A stretch of DNA of 56,772 nucleotides from an uncultured bacterium. Its GTDB lineage: Bacteria > Planctomycetota > Phycisphaerae > Phycisphaerales > SM1A02. The stretch covers positions 1 through 56,772 of the forward strand of contig CAITDI010000037.1 of the NCBI GenBank assembly GCA_903891095.1. The letters are read 5' to 3'. The notes beneath the pieces are model-generated. The model was given only the letters and a program-made list of their open reading frames with translations, made no database searches and was not told where the DNA came from. This document shows positions 26,059-35,204 of this stretch, in pieces (positions within the stretch are counted from its first letter, which is position 1; each line of letters opens with the position of its first letter). A program made the position numbers and the translations under genes.

Positions 26059-27540
26059 ATGGAAGCCAAGATCGTCCTCGAGGGCATCACGTTTGATGAT
26101 GTCCTGCTCATTCCGGCATACAGCGAACTCACGCCCGATCTCGTTGACACCACGACGAGACTCACCCGCGGAATCTCGCTTCGCATCCCGATCATCAGCG
26201 CGCCGATGGACACGGTGACCGAAGGGTCGCTCGCGATCGCGCTTGCGCAAGAGGGCGGGATCGGCATGATCCACAAGAACCTGCCCGCCGAGGTGCAGGC
26301 CCGCGAGGTCGCGAAGGTCAAGCGCAGCGAGAACGGCGTCGTCGTCGACCCGATCACGCTGTCTCCCGAAGACACCGTCGGCCGCGCCGCGCAGCTCATG
26401 GCCGTGCATGGCGTGTCTGGATTCCCCGTGACCGCCGACGGAACCAGCCGCGGCGAGGTGGTGGGCATCCTCACGCGCCGCGACATGAAGTTCCTCAACG
26501 GCCGCAGCGAGGCGAAGGTCGGCGAGGTGATGACGAAGGACAAGCTCGTCACCGCCGCGCACGACACCAAGCCCGAGGACGCCGAGCGGCTCATGAGCCA
26601 GGCGCGCGTCGAGAAGCTGATCCTCGTCGACGCGCAGCGCCGGCTGAAGGGCATCATCACGATGCGCGACCTCGAGATGGTCCGCACGCATCCCAACGCG
26701 TGCCGCGATTCGCGCGGCCGCCTGCGCGTCGGTGCGGCGATCGGCGTGCGTCAGTTCGAGCGCGCGGAGAAGCTGCTTGCCGCCGAAGTCGATGTGCTCG
26801 TGATCGACACCGCGCACGGCCACTCGAAGAACGTGATCGAGACCGTGCAGGGGATCAAGAAGCGCTTCAAGATCGAGGTCATCGCCGGCAACGTCGGCAC
26901 CGCCGACGGCGCGAAGGCGCTGATCGACGCGGGCGCCGACGCGGTCAAGGTCGGCATCGGTCCTGGCTCGATCTGCACCACGCGCGTGGTGACGGGCGTG
27001 GGCATTCCGCAGATCACCGCGGTGATGGAGGCCGTCAAGGCCGCCGACGCGCAGGGCGTTCCCGTGATCGCCGACGGCGGCATCCGCCAGTCGGGCGACA
27101 TCGCCAAGGCGATCGCGGCAGGCGCGTCGAGCGTGATGCTCGGCTCGATGCTCGCGGGCCTCGACGAGAGCCCGGGCGAAGTCGTGCTGCACCGCGGCCG
27201 TCGCTTCAAGAGCTACCGCGGCATGGGCAGCGAAGGCGCGATGGCGCTCGGCTCGGGCGACCGCTACGGCCAGGCGTCGATCAAGGACACGCGCAAGTTC
27301 GTGCCCGAAGGCGTCGAAGGCATGGTGCCGTACCGCGGCGCGCTCGCCGACTACATCTATCAGATGGTCGGCGGCGTCCGCAGCTCGATGGGCTACTGCG
27401 GCTGCCAGACGCTCGAGGACTTCCGCAAGAAGGCGCGCTTTGTGAAGGTCTCCGGCGCGACGGTCATCGAGAACCACCCGCACGACATCACGATCACCAA
27501 GGAAGCGCCGAACTATTCGGCGTCGATCCGCGGGGAGTAA
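26059..27540 (+). CDS. guaB: IMP dehydrogenase
   Basis: Protein of 493 residues that oxidises IMP to XMP with NAD, the committed step to GMP. The barrel begins with [15 protein letters not shown], and the core is interrupted by two CBS domains near residues 95-215. The catalytic loop [15 protein letters not shown] carries the active-site Cys, followed by [16 protein letters not shown], the flap region with [10 protein letters not shown] and the C-terminal GMVPYRG motif. An in-frame ATG at 26047 also exists, but the promoter geometry favours 26059. It diverges from the pilT-like gene. Together with purA in this window it covers both branches from IMP. Confidence 0.95.
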   Translation: MEAKIVLEGITFDDVLLIPAYSELTPDLVDTTTRLTRGISLRIPIISAPMDTVTEGSLAIALAQEGGIGMIHKNLPAEVQAREVAKVKRSENGVVVDPITLSPEDTVGRAAQLMAVHGVSGFPVTADGTSRGEVVGILTRRDMKFLNGRSEAKVGEVMTKDKLVTAAHDTKPEDAERLMSQARVEKLILVDAQRRLKGIITMRDLEMVRTHPNACRDSRGRLRVGAAIGVRQFERAEKLLAAEVDVLVIDTAHGHSKNVIETVQGIKKRFKIEVIAGNVGTADGAKALIDAGADAVKVGIGPGSICTTRVVTGVGIPQITAVMEAVKAADAQGVPVIADGGIRQSGDIAKAIAAGASSVMLGSMLAGLDESPGEVVLHRGRRFKSYRGMGSEGAMALGSGDRYGQASIKDTRKFVPEGVEGMVPYRGALADYIYQMVGGVRSSMGYCGCQTLEDFRKKARFVKVSGATVIENHPHDITITKEAPNYSASIRGE

Positions 27541-27548
27541 TGCGGGCA

Positions 27549-27580
27549 GTGACGCGCCGCGTGCACGCGACGCGCGTCAC
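27549..27580. terminator. Possible hairpin between convergent guaB and DUF1501 genes
   Basis: GTGACGCG (27549-27556) pairs with CGCGTCAC (27573-27580), and the loop itself contains the palindrome CGCGTGCACGCG. It lies between the two stop codons and overlaps the minus-strand one. There is no T-run, so terminator function is uncertain. Confidence 0.35.
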
Positions 27581-29076
27581 GCGATGATCGGCTCGATCAC
27601 GTGCCCGTGCACGTCGGTCAGGCGGCGGTCGCTGCCGTTGTGCCGCCAGGTGAGCTTGGTGTGGTCGATGCCGAGCAGCCGCAGCATCGTGGCGTGGATG
27701 TCGTAGACCGTCGTGGGATTCTTGCGGTCGAGCGGCTTGTAGCCCCAGTTGTCGCTCTCGCCGTGCGTGACGCCGCCCTTGATGCCGCCGCCGCACATCC
27801 AGTTGGTGAAGACGAACGGATTGTGATCGCGCCCGCGGCCCGCCTGCGAGCTCGGCATGCGGCCGAACTCGGTGGTCCAGATCACGAGCGTGTCGTCGAG
27901 CATGCCGCGCTGCTTGAGGTCGGCGATGAGCGCCGCCGCGCCGCGCGCCATGCCGCGCGAGAGCGGACCGTGATCGCGGCGGATGTCCTCGTGCGAATCC
28001 CAGTTGCGCCGTGGGAACGAGTTGTCGTTGCCGCTCCACACCTGCACGAAGCGCACTCCGCGCTCGAGGAGGCGCCGCGCGGTGAGGCACTTCTGCGCGA
28101 AGACGTACGACTCCTCGGCCTCGTTGATCGCGGTGTCCCACGACTGCGGATTGCGGTCGAGGCCGTAGAGCTTGAGCACATGCTCGGGCTCGGCCTTCAT
28201 GTCGAGCGCTTCGGGCGCGGCGAGCTGCATGCGCGCGGCGAGCTCGTAGCTCTTGATGCGCGCATCGAGCCGCGTGTCGCGCTCGCGAGAGGCCTCGTGC
28301 GCGCGGTTGAGCTCGGCGAGAAGCTCCTGCGCGTCGCGTTCGCTGGCGTCGTTCACGAACTTGCCGACGGCGTTCGGGCGGAGATCCGCGATCGGATTCG
28401 CCGTGCCCGGATAGATCACCGTGCCGCTGTGCTCGTTGGGGAGGAACGCGGCGTCCCAGTTCTTGACGCCGCTCGACGGCAGCCCGCGGTGATCGGGCAG
28501 CACGACGAACGTGGGAAGGTTCTCGTTGATCGAGCCGAGTCCGTAGCTCACCCAGCAGCCCGCGCCGGGGAAACCCGGCAGCTGGAAGCCCGTCGACTGC
28601 AGCATCGTCGCCGTCGAGTGCACCCCCGAACGGCTGGTGACATTGTGGATGAACGCGATGTCGTCGACATGCGCGCCGAGCTCGGCGACGGTCTCGCCGA
28701 GCAACTTGCCGCACTGGCCGTAGGGCTTGAAGTCCCACACGGGCTTGAGCCACGGGCCGAGGCCGTCTTGGAAGGTCTCGACCTTCTCGCCGAAATCGCT
28801 CGGCTTGCCGTCGTACCTGATGAGGTCGGGCTTGTAGTCGAAGAGATCGATGTGGCTCGCCGCGCCCGCCATGAAGAGCTGCACGACGCGCTTGGCCTTG
28901 GGCGCGAACGCGAGCGGCGGCGGCGATCGGTCGTCGCCGAACATCGAGAACGCGTCGCGCGAGAGCATCGACGCGAGCGCCACGCCGCCGAGTCCGCCGC
29001 CCGCATGCCACAGGAACTCGCGCCGGTCGATCGGGCGCTGCGCGGAAGTGCGGTGGAATGGCGAGTCGTTGCGCAT
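27577..29076 (-). CDS. DUF1501 (sulfatase-like) exported protein
   Basis: Protein of 499 residues typical of Planctomycetota. The N-terminus has a Tat-type signal (DRREFLWHAGGGLGGVAL near residues 18-35), suggesting export in a folded state. The DUF1501 domain fills the rest and is distantly related to alkaline phosphatase/sulfatase folds. Motifs seen include FMAGAASHIDLFDYKPDL, HNVTSRSGVHSTATM and the metal-site-like VIWTTEFGRMP followed by GRDHNPFVF. It begins 15 bp after the stop of the PSD1 gene, and this pair is found many times per genome in the phylum, probably acting as one unit. The substrate is unknown. Confidence 0.9.
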   Translation of the reverse strand: MRNDSPFHRTSAQRPIDRREFLWHAGGGLGGVALASMLSRDAFSMFGDDRSPPPLAFAPKAKRVVQLFMAGAASHIDLFDYKPDLIRYDGKPSDFGEKVETFQDGLGPWLKPVWDFKPYGQCGKLLGETVAELGAHVDDIAFIHNVTSRSGVHSTATMLQSTGFQLPGFPGAGCWVSYGLGSINENLPTFVVLPDHRGLPSSGVKNWDAAFLPNEHSGTVIYPGTANPIADLRPNAVGKFVNDASERDAQELLAELNRAHEASRERDTRLDARIKSYELAARMQLAAPEALDMKAEPEHVLKLYGLDRNPQSWDTAINEAEESYVFAQKCLTARRLLERGVRFVQVWSGNDNSFPRRNWDSHEDIRRDHGPLSRGMARGAAALIADLKQRGMLDDTLVIWTTEFGRMPSSQAGRGRDHNPFVFTNWMCGGGIKGGVTHGESDNWGYKPLDRKNPTTVYDIHATMLRLLGIDHTKLTWRHNGSDRRLTDVHGHVIEPIIA

Positions 29077-29091
29077 GGCGTGTCCCGCGGG

Positions 29092-32000
29092 TCAGTCGAT
29101 GAAGGAGAACTCGTTGAGGTTGAGGATCACGCGGCACGCGTTGGCGAGGCCGTGTTTCTCGGTGAATGCGACGAGGCGCTGCGATTCGTCGGCGGTCGGC
29201 GCGCGGCCGAGCGCGAGGCGGAAGGCGTGCGTGATGCGCGCGGCGTTGCTTGCGGTGTCGCCTGCGGAGTCGTTCGCCGGCACCTCGCGCTCGACGCGAT
29301 CGGCAAATCGCTGCGCCTGCGCGAGCATGAAGCCGTTGTTGAGGTACGCGAGCGCCTGGTTGGGCGACAGGCTCTCGTTGCGCTTGTCGACGCGCATCGA
29401 GGGATCGGCGCAATCAAGCGCGGTCATGAACGGCTGCATCTGCGAGCGAACGACGAAGCGATACACGCTGCGACGGAAGGTGCGCGGATCGTTCGGATCG
29501 GCGAGGTCGTAGCGGTAGTGCGGCGAATGCTCGGGCTGCTCGATCACGAAGTCCTGCCAGCCTGGGCCGCTGGCGGTGAGATCGAGCGAGCCGCTCGTCG
29601 CGAGCACCGCGTCGCGCAGCGCGTCGGAGTCGAGCTTGCGTGCGTTCGCGCGCCAGAGAAGGGTGTTGCTGCGGTCGATCGACTCGGAGTTTTGCGCGGC
29701 GGCTTGCGTGGAGGCCGCATTGTCCACGCTCGATCGCTGCTTGTACGCGGCGCTCGTCACGATGAGCTTGTGCAGCGACTTGATCGAGCCGCGCATGTCG
29801 TCGCGGAATGTCGCCGCGAGCCAGTCGAGGAGCTCGGGCTGCGTGGGCCTGGCGCCCATGCGGCCGAAATCGTTCGGCGTGTCGGCGATCGCGCGGCCAA
29901 AGTGATACTGCCACACGCGGTTCACGATCGAGCGCCAGGTGAGCGGATTGCGCGGATCGGTGAGCCAGTGCGCGAGCGCGGCGCGTCGCGCGGATTCGCC
30001 GTCGCTTGGCGAGATGTTGTCGAACTTCGCGGGTAAGAGCGGGGCGAGTGCGGCCAGCGCCGCGGGCTCGACGACCTTGCCTGGCGCCGTGACCTGGCCG
30101 CGCGCGAGCACGCGGATCTCGCGCGGCCTTCCGCCGTTGGCGCCCGTCCCGACGAATGTCCCTGAGCCCGTGAACACCGTGCCCGCGTAGACGAGCTCTG
30201 GCGCAGGCAGCGCTGCGAGCGTTTGCGTCGCGTGCGCGAGCTCCGCATCGGCGTTCGCGCGCGCGTCGCGCGAGGTGGCGTCGAGCACGCGATCGCGGAG
30301 CGCGATGCGCTGGGCCTTGAGCATGTCGAGTTCGCGCGCGCGCTGGTCCACGAGCTTCGCATCTGCGTTCGCCGCGGGATAGATGCCGTCGGTGAGGTTC
30401 ACGCGCCGCCAGCGTTCGGCGTACTCGATGCTGTCGGCGCTGGTGACGGCCGCGCCGAGCGCGATGTTGCGCTGCGTCGCGTCGATCGCCTCCAGTTCCG
30501 CGAGCGCGAAGATGAAGTCGTCCTTGCGCGGCGCGAGCGTGGTCGCGGTCACGCGGATGTAGCGGGCGACCGTGCCCTTGGCGTCGAAGCGCTGTGGCGC
30601 GATGCTCGCCGCGCCGGCTTCGCCTTCGTTTCGCACGGCGATCGTGCGCACGCTCGACGGATCGGCGGCATTGAAGCCAGCGTCATCGCTCGCCTCGATG
30701 CGGAACGCGCGCGGAAAGCCGAACCCATCGCCGATCCCGTTGAAGTCGTCGTGGCACGGCGCAAGCACGATCGCGTCGAGCGCGACCGAGCGACCGAGGT
30801 CGACCTGCACCCATTTCTTCCCGGCGTGCGCGTCGAGCGCGATCTCGCTGTGGTAGCCGAACTCGGGCGCGTTCGCGCCCATCGGCTTGCTCGCCGCGGC
30901 GATCGCGCGGTCGAGCGCGAGGAGTTCGTCGCCCGCAGACTTCGCGAACGCGCTGTCGATGCGCGCAAGCTCCGCCGTCGCCTTCGCGCGTGCCGCGGTG
31001 AGCGCGGCGCGCTGCGCGGCGATCGCGGGATCCGCGTCGAACGCCTTGTCCGCGCGGTCGACCGCCGCGAACACCGCCTGCAGCGCGTAGTAGTCGTCCT
31101 GCGTCACCGGATCGAACTTGTGGTTGTGGCACTGCGCGCACTGCACCGTCACGCTCGCGAAGGTGCCGATCGCGTTGCCCACCATGTCGTCGCGGTCGAA
31201 GTGCCGCGCGAACTTGCCGTCGATCTTGTCCTCGCTGACTTCCGCGTGGCCGATGAAATCCCACGGTCCCGCCGCGATGAAACCGAGCGCCTCGACTCCG
31301 TCGCGCGTGTTCGGATAGAGCGCGTCGCCTGCGAGCTGCTCCTCGACGAATCGCGCGTACGGCTTGTCGTCGTTGAGCGCGCGGATCACATAGTCGCGGT
31401 ACGGCCACGCGTGGTCGCGCGGCTTGTCCTTGTCGTAGCCGTGCGTGTCGGCGTAGTGCACGACATCGAGCCAGTGCCGCGCCCAGCGCTCGCCGTAGCG
31501 CGGCGAGGCGAGCAGGCGATCGACGAGCCGCTCGTACTTGTCGGCCGCGGGATCGGCGGCGTAGGCGTCGATCTCGTCCGCCGTCGGCGGCAGGCCGATC
31601 AGGTCGAAGTACACCCGGCGGCACAGCGTGCGCGCGTCGGCTTCGGGCGACATGGCGAGCGCGTTCTCGGCGAGCTTCGCGGAGATGAACGCGTCGATGG
31701 GATTCGCGCCTGCTCCAGGAACCGCAGGCTTCACGATCGGCTTGAGGCTCCACCAATCCAGCGGGTTCGCGACCTGCACGCTCGCGGTCACGGGCCATTC
31801 GGCGCCGTCGTCGATCCAGCGGCGAATCACGCCGATCTCGGCGTCGCTCAGCCGGGCGCCTTTCGGAGGCATCTGCATGTCGGGCTCGAGTCCCGCGATG
31901 TAGCGCACGAGCGGACTCGTGGCGCTGTCGCCAGGCTTGATGTTCGGCGCCGACGACTCGCCGCCGTTGAGCGCGATCGTCTTCACATCGAGCCGGAAAC

Positions 32001-32163
32001 CGCTCTTCTGCTTCTCAGGTCCGTGGCAGGCGAGGCAGCGCGCGGCGAGGATCGGCGCGACATCACGCTCGAAGTCGACGGCCTGCGCGGCGGGCGGCGG
32101 CAACTCGGCAGCCTGCAGGCTGGTGCATGCGGCGATTCCGATGATGAGCGACGCAAGCGGCAA
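29092..32163 (-). CDS. PSD1 protein: planctomycete cytochrome c, DUF1549, discoidin-like and DUF1553 domains
   Basis: Exported protein of 1023 residues. A signal peptide covers residues 1-19. Next is a planctomycete-type cytochrome c domain with one heme site CLACH near residues 43-47, ending MPPKGARLSD. DUF1549 follows from about residue 140, with a second CAQCH site near residue 338. A central segment (about 430-560) resembles an F5/8 type C (discoidin-like) carbohydrate-binding domain, and the C-terminal part is DUF1553. The start must be the TTG at 32163: an in-frame TAG lies 12 bases upstream. TAGGCT ends six bases before it and TTGGCT lies 17 bp further up. It heads a unit with the DUF1501 gene. 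An electron-transfer role in polysaccharide breakdown is an inference. Confidence 0.9.
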   Translation of the reverse strand: MPLASLIIGIAACTSLQAAELPPPAAQAVDFERDVAPILAARCLACHGPEKQKSGFRLDVKTIALNGGESSAPNIKPGDSATSPLVRYIAGLEPDMQMPPKGARLSDAEIGVIRRWIDDGAEWPVTASVQVANPLDWWSLKPIVKPAVPGAGANPIDAFISAKLAENALAMSPEADARTLCRRVYFDLIGLPPTADEIDAYAADPAADKYERLVDRLLASPRYGERWARHWLDVVHYADTHGYDKDKPRDHAWPYRDYVIRALNDDKPYARFVEEQLAGDALYPNTRDGVEALGFIAAGPWDFIGHAEVSEDKIDGKFARHFDRDDMVGNAIGTFASVTVQCAQCHNHKFDPVTQDDYYALQAVFAAVDRADKAFDADPAIAAQRAALTAARAKATAELARIDSAFAKSAGDELLALDRAIAAASKPMGANAPEFGYHSEIALDAHAGKKWVQVDLGRSVALDAIVLAPCHDDFNGIGDGFGFPRAFRIEASDDAGFNAADPSSVRTIAVRNEGEAGAASIAPQRFDAKGTVARYIRVTATTLAPRKDDFIFALAELEAIDATQRNIALGAAVTSADSIEYAERWRRVNLTDGIYPAANADAKLVDQRARELDMLKAQRIALRDRVLDATSRDARANADAELAHATQTLAALPAPELVYAGTVFTGSGTFVGTGANGGRPREIRVLARGQVTAPGKVVEPAALAALAPLLPAKFDNISPSDGESARRAALAHWLTDPRNPLTWRSIVNRVWQYHFGRAIADTPNDFGRMGARPTQPELLDWLAATFRDDMRGSIKSLHKLIVTSAAYKQRSSVDNAASTQAAAQNSESIDRSNTLLWRANARKLDSDALRDAVLATSGSLDLTASGPGWQDFVIEQPEHSPHYRYDLADPNDPRTFRRSVYRFVVRSQMQPFMTALDCADPSMRVDKRNESLSPNQALAYLNNGFMLAQAQRFADRVEREVPANDSAGDTASNAARITHAFRLALGRAPTADESQRLVAFTEKHGLANACRVILNLNEFSFID

Positions 32164-32198
32164 GTCCGCAGCCTACTGGAGGGTGCGGCGGCAGCCAA
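32164..32198 (-). promoter_or_regulatory. Promoter of the PSD1-DUF1501 unit, leaderless TTG start
   Basis: On the minus strand a -35 box TTGGCT and a -10 box TAGGCT are separated by 17 bp, and the TTG start follows six bases after the -10 box. The TAG in the -10 box is an in-frame stop, so no start further upstream is possible. Confidence 0.55.
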
Positions 32199-32238
32199 CC
32201 TGATTCTTTACGGGATCGAGGTCGGTGCGCGCTGCGAA

Positions 32239-32323
32239 TGCCGGTGACAGGAATCGAACCTGCAAGCCTTTAGGGGGCGGCGGATTTTGAATCCGCTGCG
32301 TCTGCCAGTTCCGCCACACCGGC
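32239..32323 (-). tRNA. trnL(caa): tRNA-Leu (anticodon CAA)
   Basis: An 85-base class II tRNA on the minus strand. The 7-bp acceptor stem is GCCGGTG / CACCGGC with discriminator A. The anticodon stem GCGGA / TCCGC holds the loop TTCAAAA, giving anticodon CAA. A long variable arm follows, and the T-loop reads GGTTCGATTCC. The CCA end is not encoded in the next bases. Confidence 0.95.
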
Positions 32324-32341
32324 GAGTGTGAGTGGGGGCGC

Positions 32342-32369
32342 AGTGTAGCGGCTGTGCGAACGATGTTGA
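32342..32369 (-). promoter_or_regulatory. Likely promoter of tRNA-Leu
   Basis: On the minus strand TCAACA and TACACT are separated by 16 bp, and the -10 box lies 18 bases before the mature 5' end of the tRNA. Confidence 0.5.
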
Positions 32370-32504
32370 GTTTCCCCGTTTTTGAGTTTCTTCGGGAGGG
32401 AACTGAGAGACCGCCTGCGCTCGCGCGGAAGGCGGTGACGTCGCGGTCCCGTGCCGTCATGTCGCGCGCCCGTCTTGTCTCACGACCCGAACACTGGAGA
32501 AACC

Positions 32505-35072
32505 ATGAAGACCCGTATCCGTGCATTCGCCCTCACATCCATCTTCGCCGCACTTTCCGCGGCGTTGCCCGCGTTTGCGGGCGACAGCTGCGCGGCGCCG
32601 ACCCCTGTGGCTGGCTCCGTGATCGTCCCCTTCGACTTCACGGGCAGCACCCTCGACGGCCAGGGCAACCTCAACGGCTGCCTGGTCAACGGCTCGACCA
32701 TCGCCCGCGACCTCTGGTTCTGCTTCACGTCCGACGTCGACGGCACGGTCACCATCTCGACCTGCGGATACACGCAGCTCGACACCGCGCTCGCGATCTA
32801 CCCCGACAGCGTCGGCTGCGGATGCCCAGGCGACACGCCGCCGACCTGCTGTGCGGACGACGTCTGCGGCAAGCAGGCGGAGCTCACCTGCGATGTCCGC
32901 TGCGGACACCGCTACATGGTCCAGCTCGGCGCGAAGGCAGGCGGAAGCAACCCGATCGGCCAGATCAAGTTCAGCACCGTGGGCAATCCCTGCGACAACG
33001 GCGGCGGCGGCAACAACACGCCGATCAGCTGCGACTGCTGCGGTGAGCGTCCGCCGCTCGCGGACAGCCTCGCGACGCCGTTCGATCCGGGCCTGGTGTC
33101 GGCGGTGACCAACTACCAGCCGAGCGCGAACTCGCCCGCGGTGTACCTCATCGATCTCGGCGGACAGGGCTCCGCGCCGCTCGGCGCGAACTGGGCGACC
33201 GACCGCTACTCGCATCCCGATTGGTCGATGGGCAAGCTCGGCGGCGTGTTCGGCGTGACGCTGGACAGCACGGGCAACATCTTCGCCGCGCACACGTCGG
33301 TGTACAGCATGGGCAACGATCCGCTCGGTTTCGGCGGTCCAGGCGCGATCTATCGCCTCGACGGCAACACCGGCAGCGCGTCGCTTGTCATCGCGCTTCC
33401 GCAGCAGCTCGATCCGACCGAGCCTGTCGGACAGCAGTACCCAGGCATCGGCCAGCTCACGTGGGACTGCGGCTCGAACCGCCTCTACGCGTCGAACTTC
33501 GAGGACGGCCGCATCTACGCGATCGATCCGAGCGCGCCCGCGGGCAGCCGCATCAAGGCGATCCTCGATCACAACGGCACGGCGAATCCTCCGGTGAGCG
33601 TGCCCGCGAGCGACGGCACTGCGTCGATCCCCGGTGAACCCGCAGGCTTCTCGCCGCTCGGCGAGCGCGTGTGGGCGCTCAAGGCAACGGGTGGCCGTCT
33701 CTACTACTCGATCTGGGAGGAGGATCTCTCTCGTCCGAACGCGACCAAGGACAACACCGTCTGGTCGGTCGGCCTCGATGCGAACGGCAACTTCGTCGCG
33801 AACTCCGCGCGCTTCGAGCTGTCCCTCCCGCAGTACAGCGGCAACGCGTCGATGCCCATCGCCGACATCTCGTTCGATGACAACTGCTGCATGCTCGTCG
33901 CCGAGCGCAGCATGTACGACGACGGCGGCACCACGGCGCACTCCTCGCGTGCCTTCCGCATCTGCCAGGATGCAGCGGGCGCTTGGGGCGTCGGACAGCA
34001 GTACGTCGTCGGCGGCTACAGCGTCGGCGACAACGCGACCGGCGGCATCGGCTACGCAGGCGGCGGACTCGACCAGGTGTGGAACATGTCCGACGCGATC
34101 AGCTATCCGAATCCCGCGGTGTACGGCCTCTACGGCCAGTCTGCGGCGGGCTCGACGCCGGCGCAGTCGCTCTGGGTCGACGTCGACGGCAACACCGGCA
34201 ACGGCCAGACGCAGAAGACGCAGCTCGGCTCTATCGAGCTCAACTGCCTCGCCGCCGAGCAGCCGTGCAAGTTCAGCACCCAGGACATCGAGTGCAAGCC
34301 GAACGCCGACGGAACCATGGGCTTCGTGTGGCACGTCCAGATCACGAACAACTCGGCGATCCCCGCGAACCTGCTGATCCTTCCCGACAACGCGTTCTCG
34401 CCGAACAACGTGCTCGTGATCAATCCGCCGCTTGCTCCGGGCGCGTCGACCACGCTGGTGATCCCGATCAACATCGGCGTGCCCGGCTCGCAGTTCTGCT
34501 TCGGCGCGACGCTCGCAGGCAGCACCGGCGACGCGTGCTGCACCGAGGAAGTCTGCATCGACCTGCCCGACTGCACCTGCATGCAGACCGGCGTCTCGAC
34601 GCAGGATGTCGCTGGTGCGAACAACTTCCAGTTCTCGATCAGCCTCACCAACCTCACGCCGTTCCCGGGTCCGGGCTTCGCGGGTGAATGGGTGAGCCTC
34701 GCGGTGGCTCCTGGCTATGCGGCCACGATCACGCCGACGCTCATCGACATCCCCACGCTGCCGCTGCTCGCGTCGACCACCGTCGGCCCGATCTCGGTCA
34801 GCACCGCGCTGCCCGCGGGAACGCAGATCACGGTGATCGTCGGCCTGCACTCGCAGACCTTCCATCCGTGCTGCTTCCGTGAGATCACGGTCACGGTGCC
34901 GGCCGCCAACGCGAGCACGGTTCCGGGCGATGCGACCGGCGACGGCGTCGTGAATGCGAAGGACCTGGGCTCCGTGCTCTCCAACTGGGGCGGCGCAGGC
35001 TCGACCGACTTCAACCATGACGGCACGACCAATGGGCAGGACCTCGCGATCCTGCTCGCGAACTGGGGCTGA
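32505..35072 (+). CDS. Large secreted protein with C-terminal dockerin-like repeats
   Basis: Protein of 855 residues. Residues 1-26 are a Sec signal peptide (ending LPAFAG). An N-terminal segment to about residue 165 has a DTALAIYPDSVGCGCPGD-like beta-sandwich typical of planctomycete surface proteins. A long central region follows with repeated beta-strand motifs of the NHL/quinoprotein type (GVFGVTLDSTGNIFAA, GQLTWDCGSNRLYASNFE). Later segments are Ig-like. The last 50 residues contain two dockerin-type calcium loops, DATGDGVVNAKDLGSVLSNW and DFNHDGTTNGQDLAILLANW. The ATG at 32505 has a ribosome-binding site GGAGA six bases upstream, and a strong terminator follows. The ligand is unknown. 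Confidence 0.85.
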   Translation: MKTRIRAFALTSIFAALSAALPAFAGDSCAAPTPVAGSVIVPFDFTGSTLDGQGNLNGCLVNGSTIARDLWFCFTSDVDGTVTISTCGYTQLDTALAIYPDSVGCGCPGDTPPTCCADDVCGKQAELTCDVRCGHRYMVQLGAKAGGSNPIGQIKFSTVGNPCDNGGGGNNTPISCDCCGERPPLADSLATPFDPGLVSAVTNYQPSANSPAVYLIDLGGQGSAPLGANWATDRYSHPDWSMGKLGGVFGVTLDSTGNIFAAHTSVYSMGNDPLGFGGPGAIYRLDGNTGSASLVIALPQQLDPTEPVGQQYPGIGQLTWDCGSNRLYASNFEDGRIYAIDPSAPAGSRIKAILDHNGTANPPVSVPASDGTASIPGEPAGFSPLGERVWALKATGGRLYYSIWEEDLSRPNATKDNTVWSVGLDANGNFVANSARFELSLPQYSGNASMPIADISFDDNCCMLVAERSMYDDGGTTAHSSRAFRICQDAAGAWGVGQQYVVGGYSVGDNATGGIGYAGGGLDQVWNMSDAISYPNPAVYGLYGQSAAGSTPAQSLWVDVDGNTGNGQTQKTQLGSIELNCLAAEQPCKFSTQDIECKPNADGTMGFVWHVQITNNSAIPANLLILPDNAFSPNNVLVINPPLAPGASTTLVIPINIGVPGSQFCFGATLAGSTGDACCTEEVCIDLPDCTCMQTGVSTQDVAGANNFQFSISLTNLTPFPGPGFAGEWVSLAVAPGYAATITPTLIDIPTLPLLASTTVGPISVSTALPAGTQITVIVGLHSQTFHPCCFREITVTVPAANASTVPGDATGDGVVNAKDLGSVLSNWGGAGSTDFNHDGTTNGQDLAILLANWG

Positions 35073-35124
35073 ACGGCGGGACGAACTGCCGCGAAAGCGG
35101 CGGTGCCGAAGCTCCTCTCCTCAC

Positions 35125-35165
35125 GCGGCCCGCGGGTTTCCTCCCCGCGGGCCGCGGACTTTTTT
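35125..35165 (+). terminator. Strong Rho-independent terminator
   Basis: A perfect 12-bp stem (GCGGCCCGCGGG at 35125-35136 with its complement at 35144-35155) closes a 7-base loop and is followed within five bases by six T residues. It ends the dockerin-like gene. Confidence 0.92.
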
Positions 35166-35190
35166 GCGCGATGGCGCGCAGCGGCTTCGG

Positions 35191-35204
35191 TAGCATCCCT
35201 CGCA
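35191..35204 (+). promoter_or_regulatory. -10-like box TAGCAT eight bases before the kinase ATG
   Basis: TAGCAT at 35191-35196 is followed by CCCTCGCA and the ATG at 35205. The preceding terminator ends at 35165, leaving only 39 bp for a promoter, which supports a leaderless start. Confidence 0.45.

Noticed and set aside
30223-32247. Long plus-strand open frame opposite the PSD1 gene
   Set aside because: Low-complexity Arg/Val/Ala product with no motif, fully antisense to a well-supported gene.
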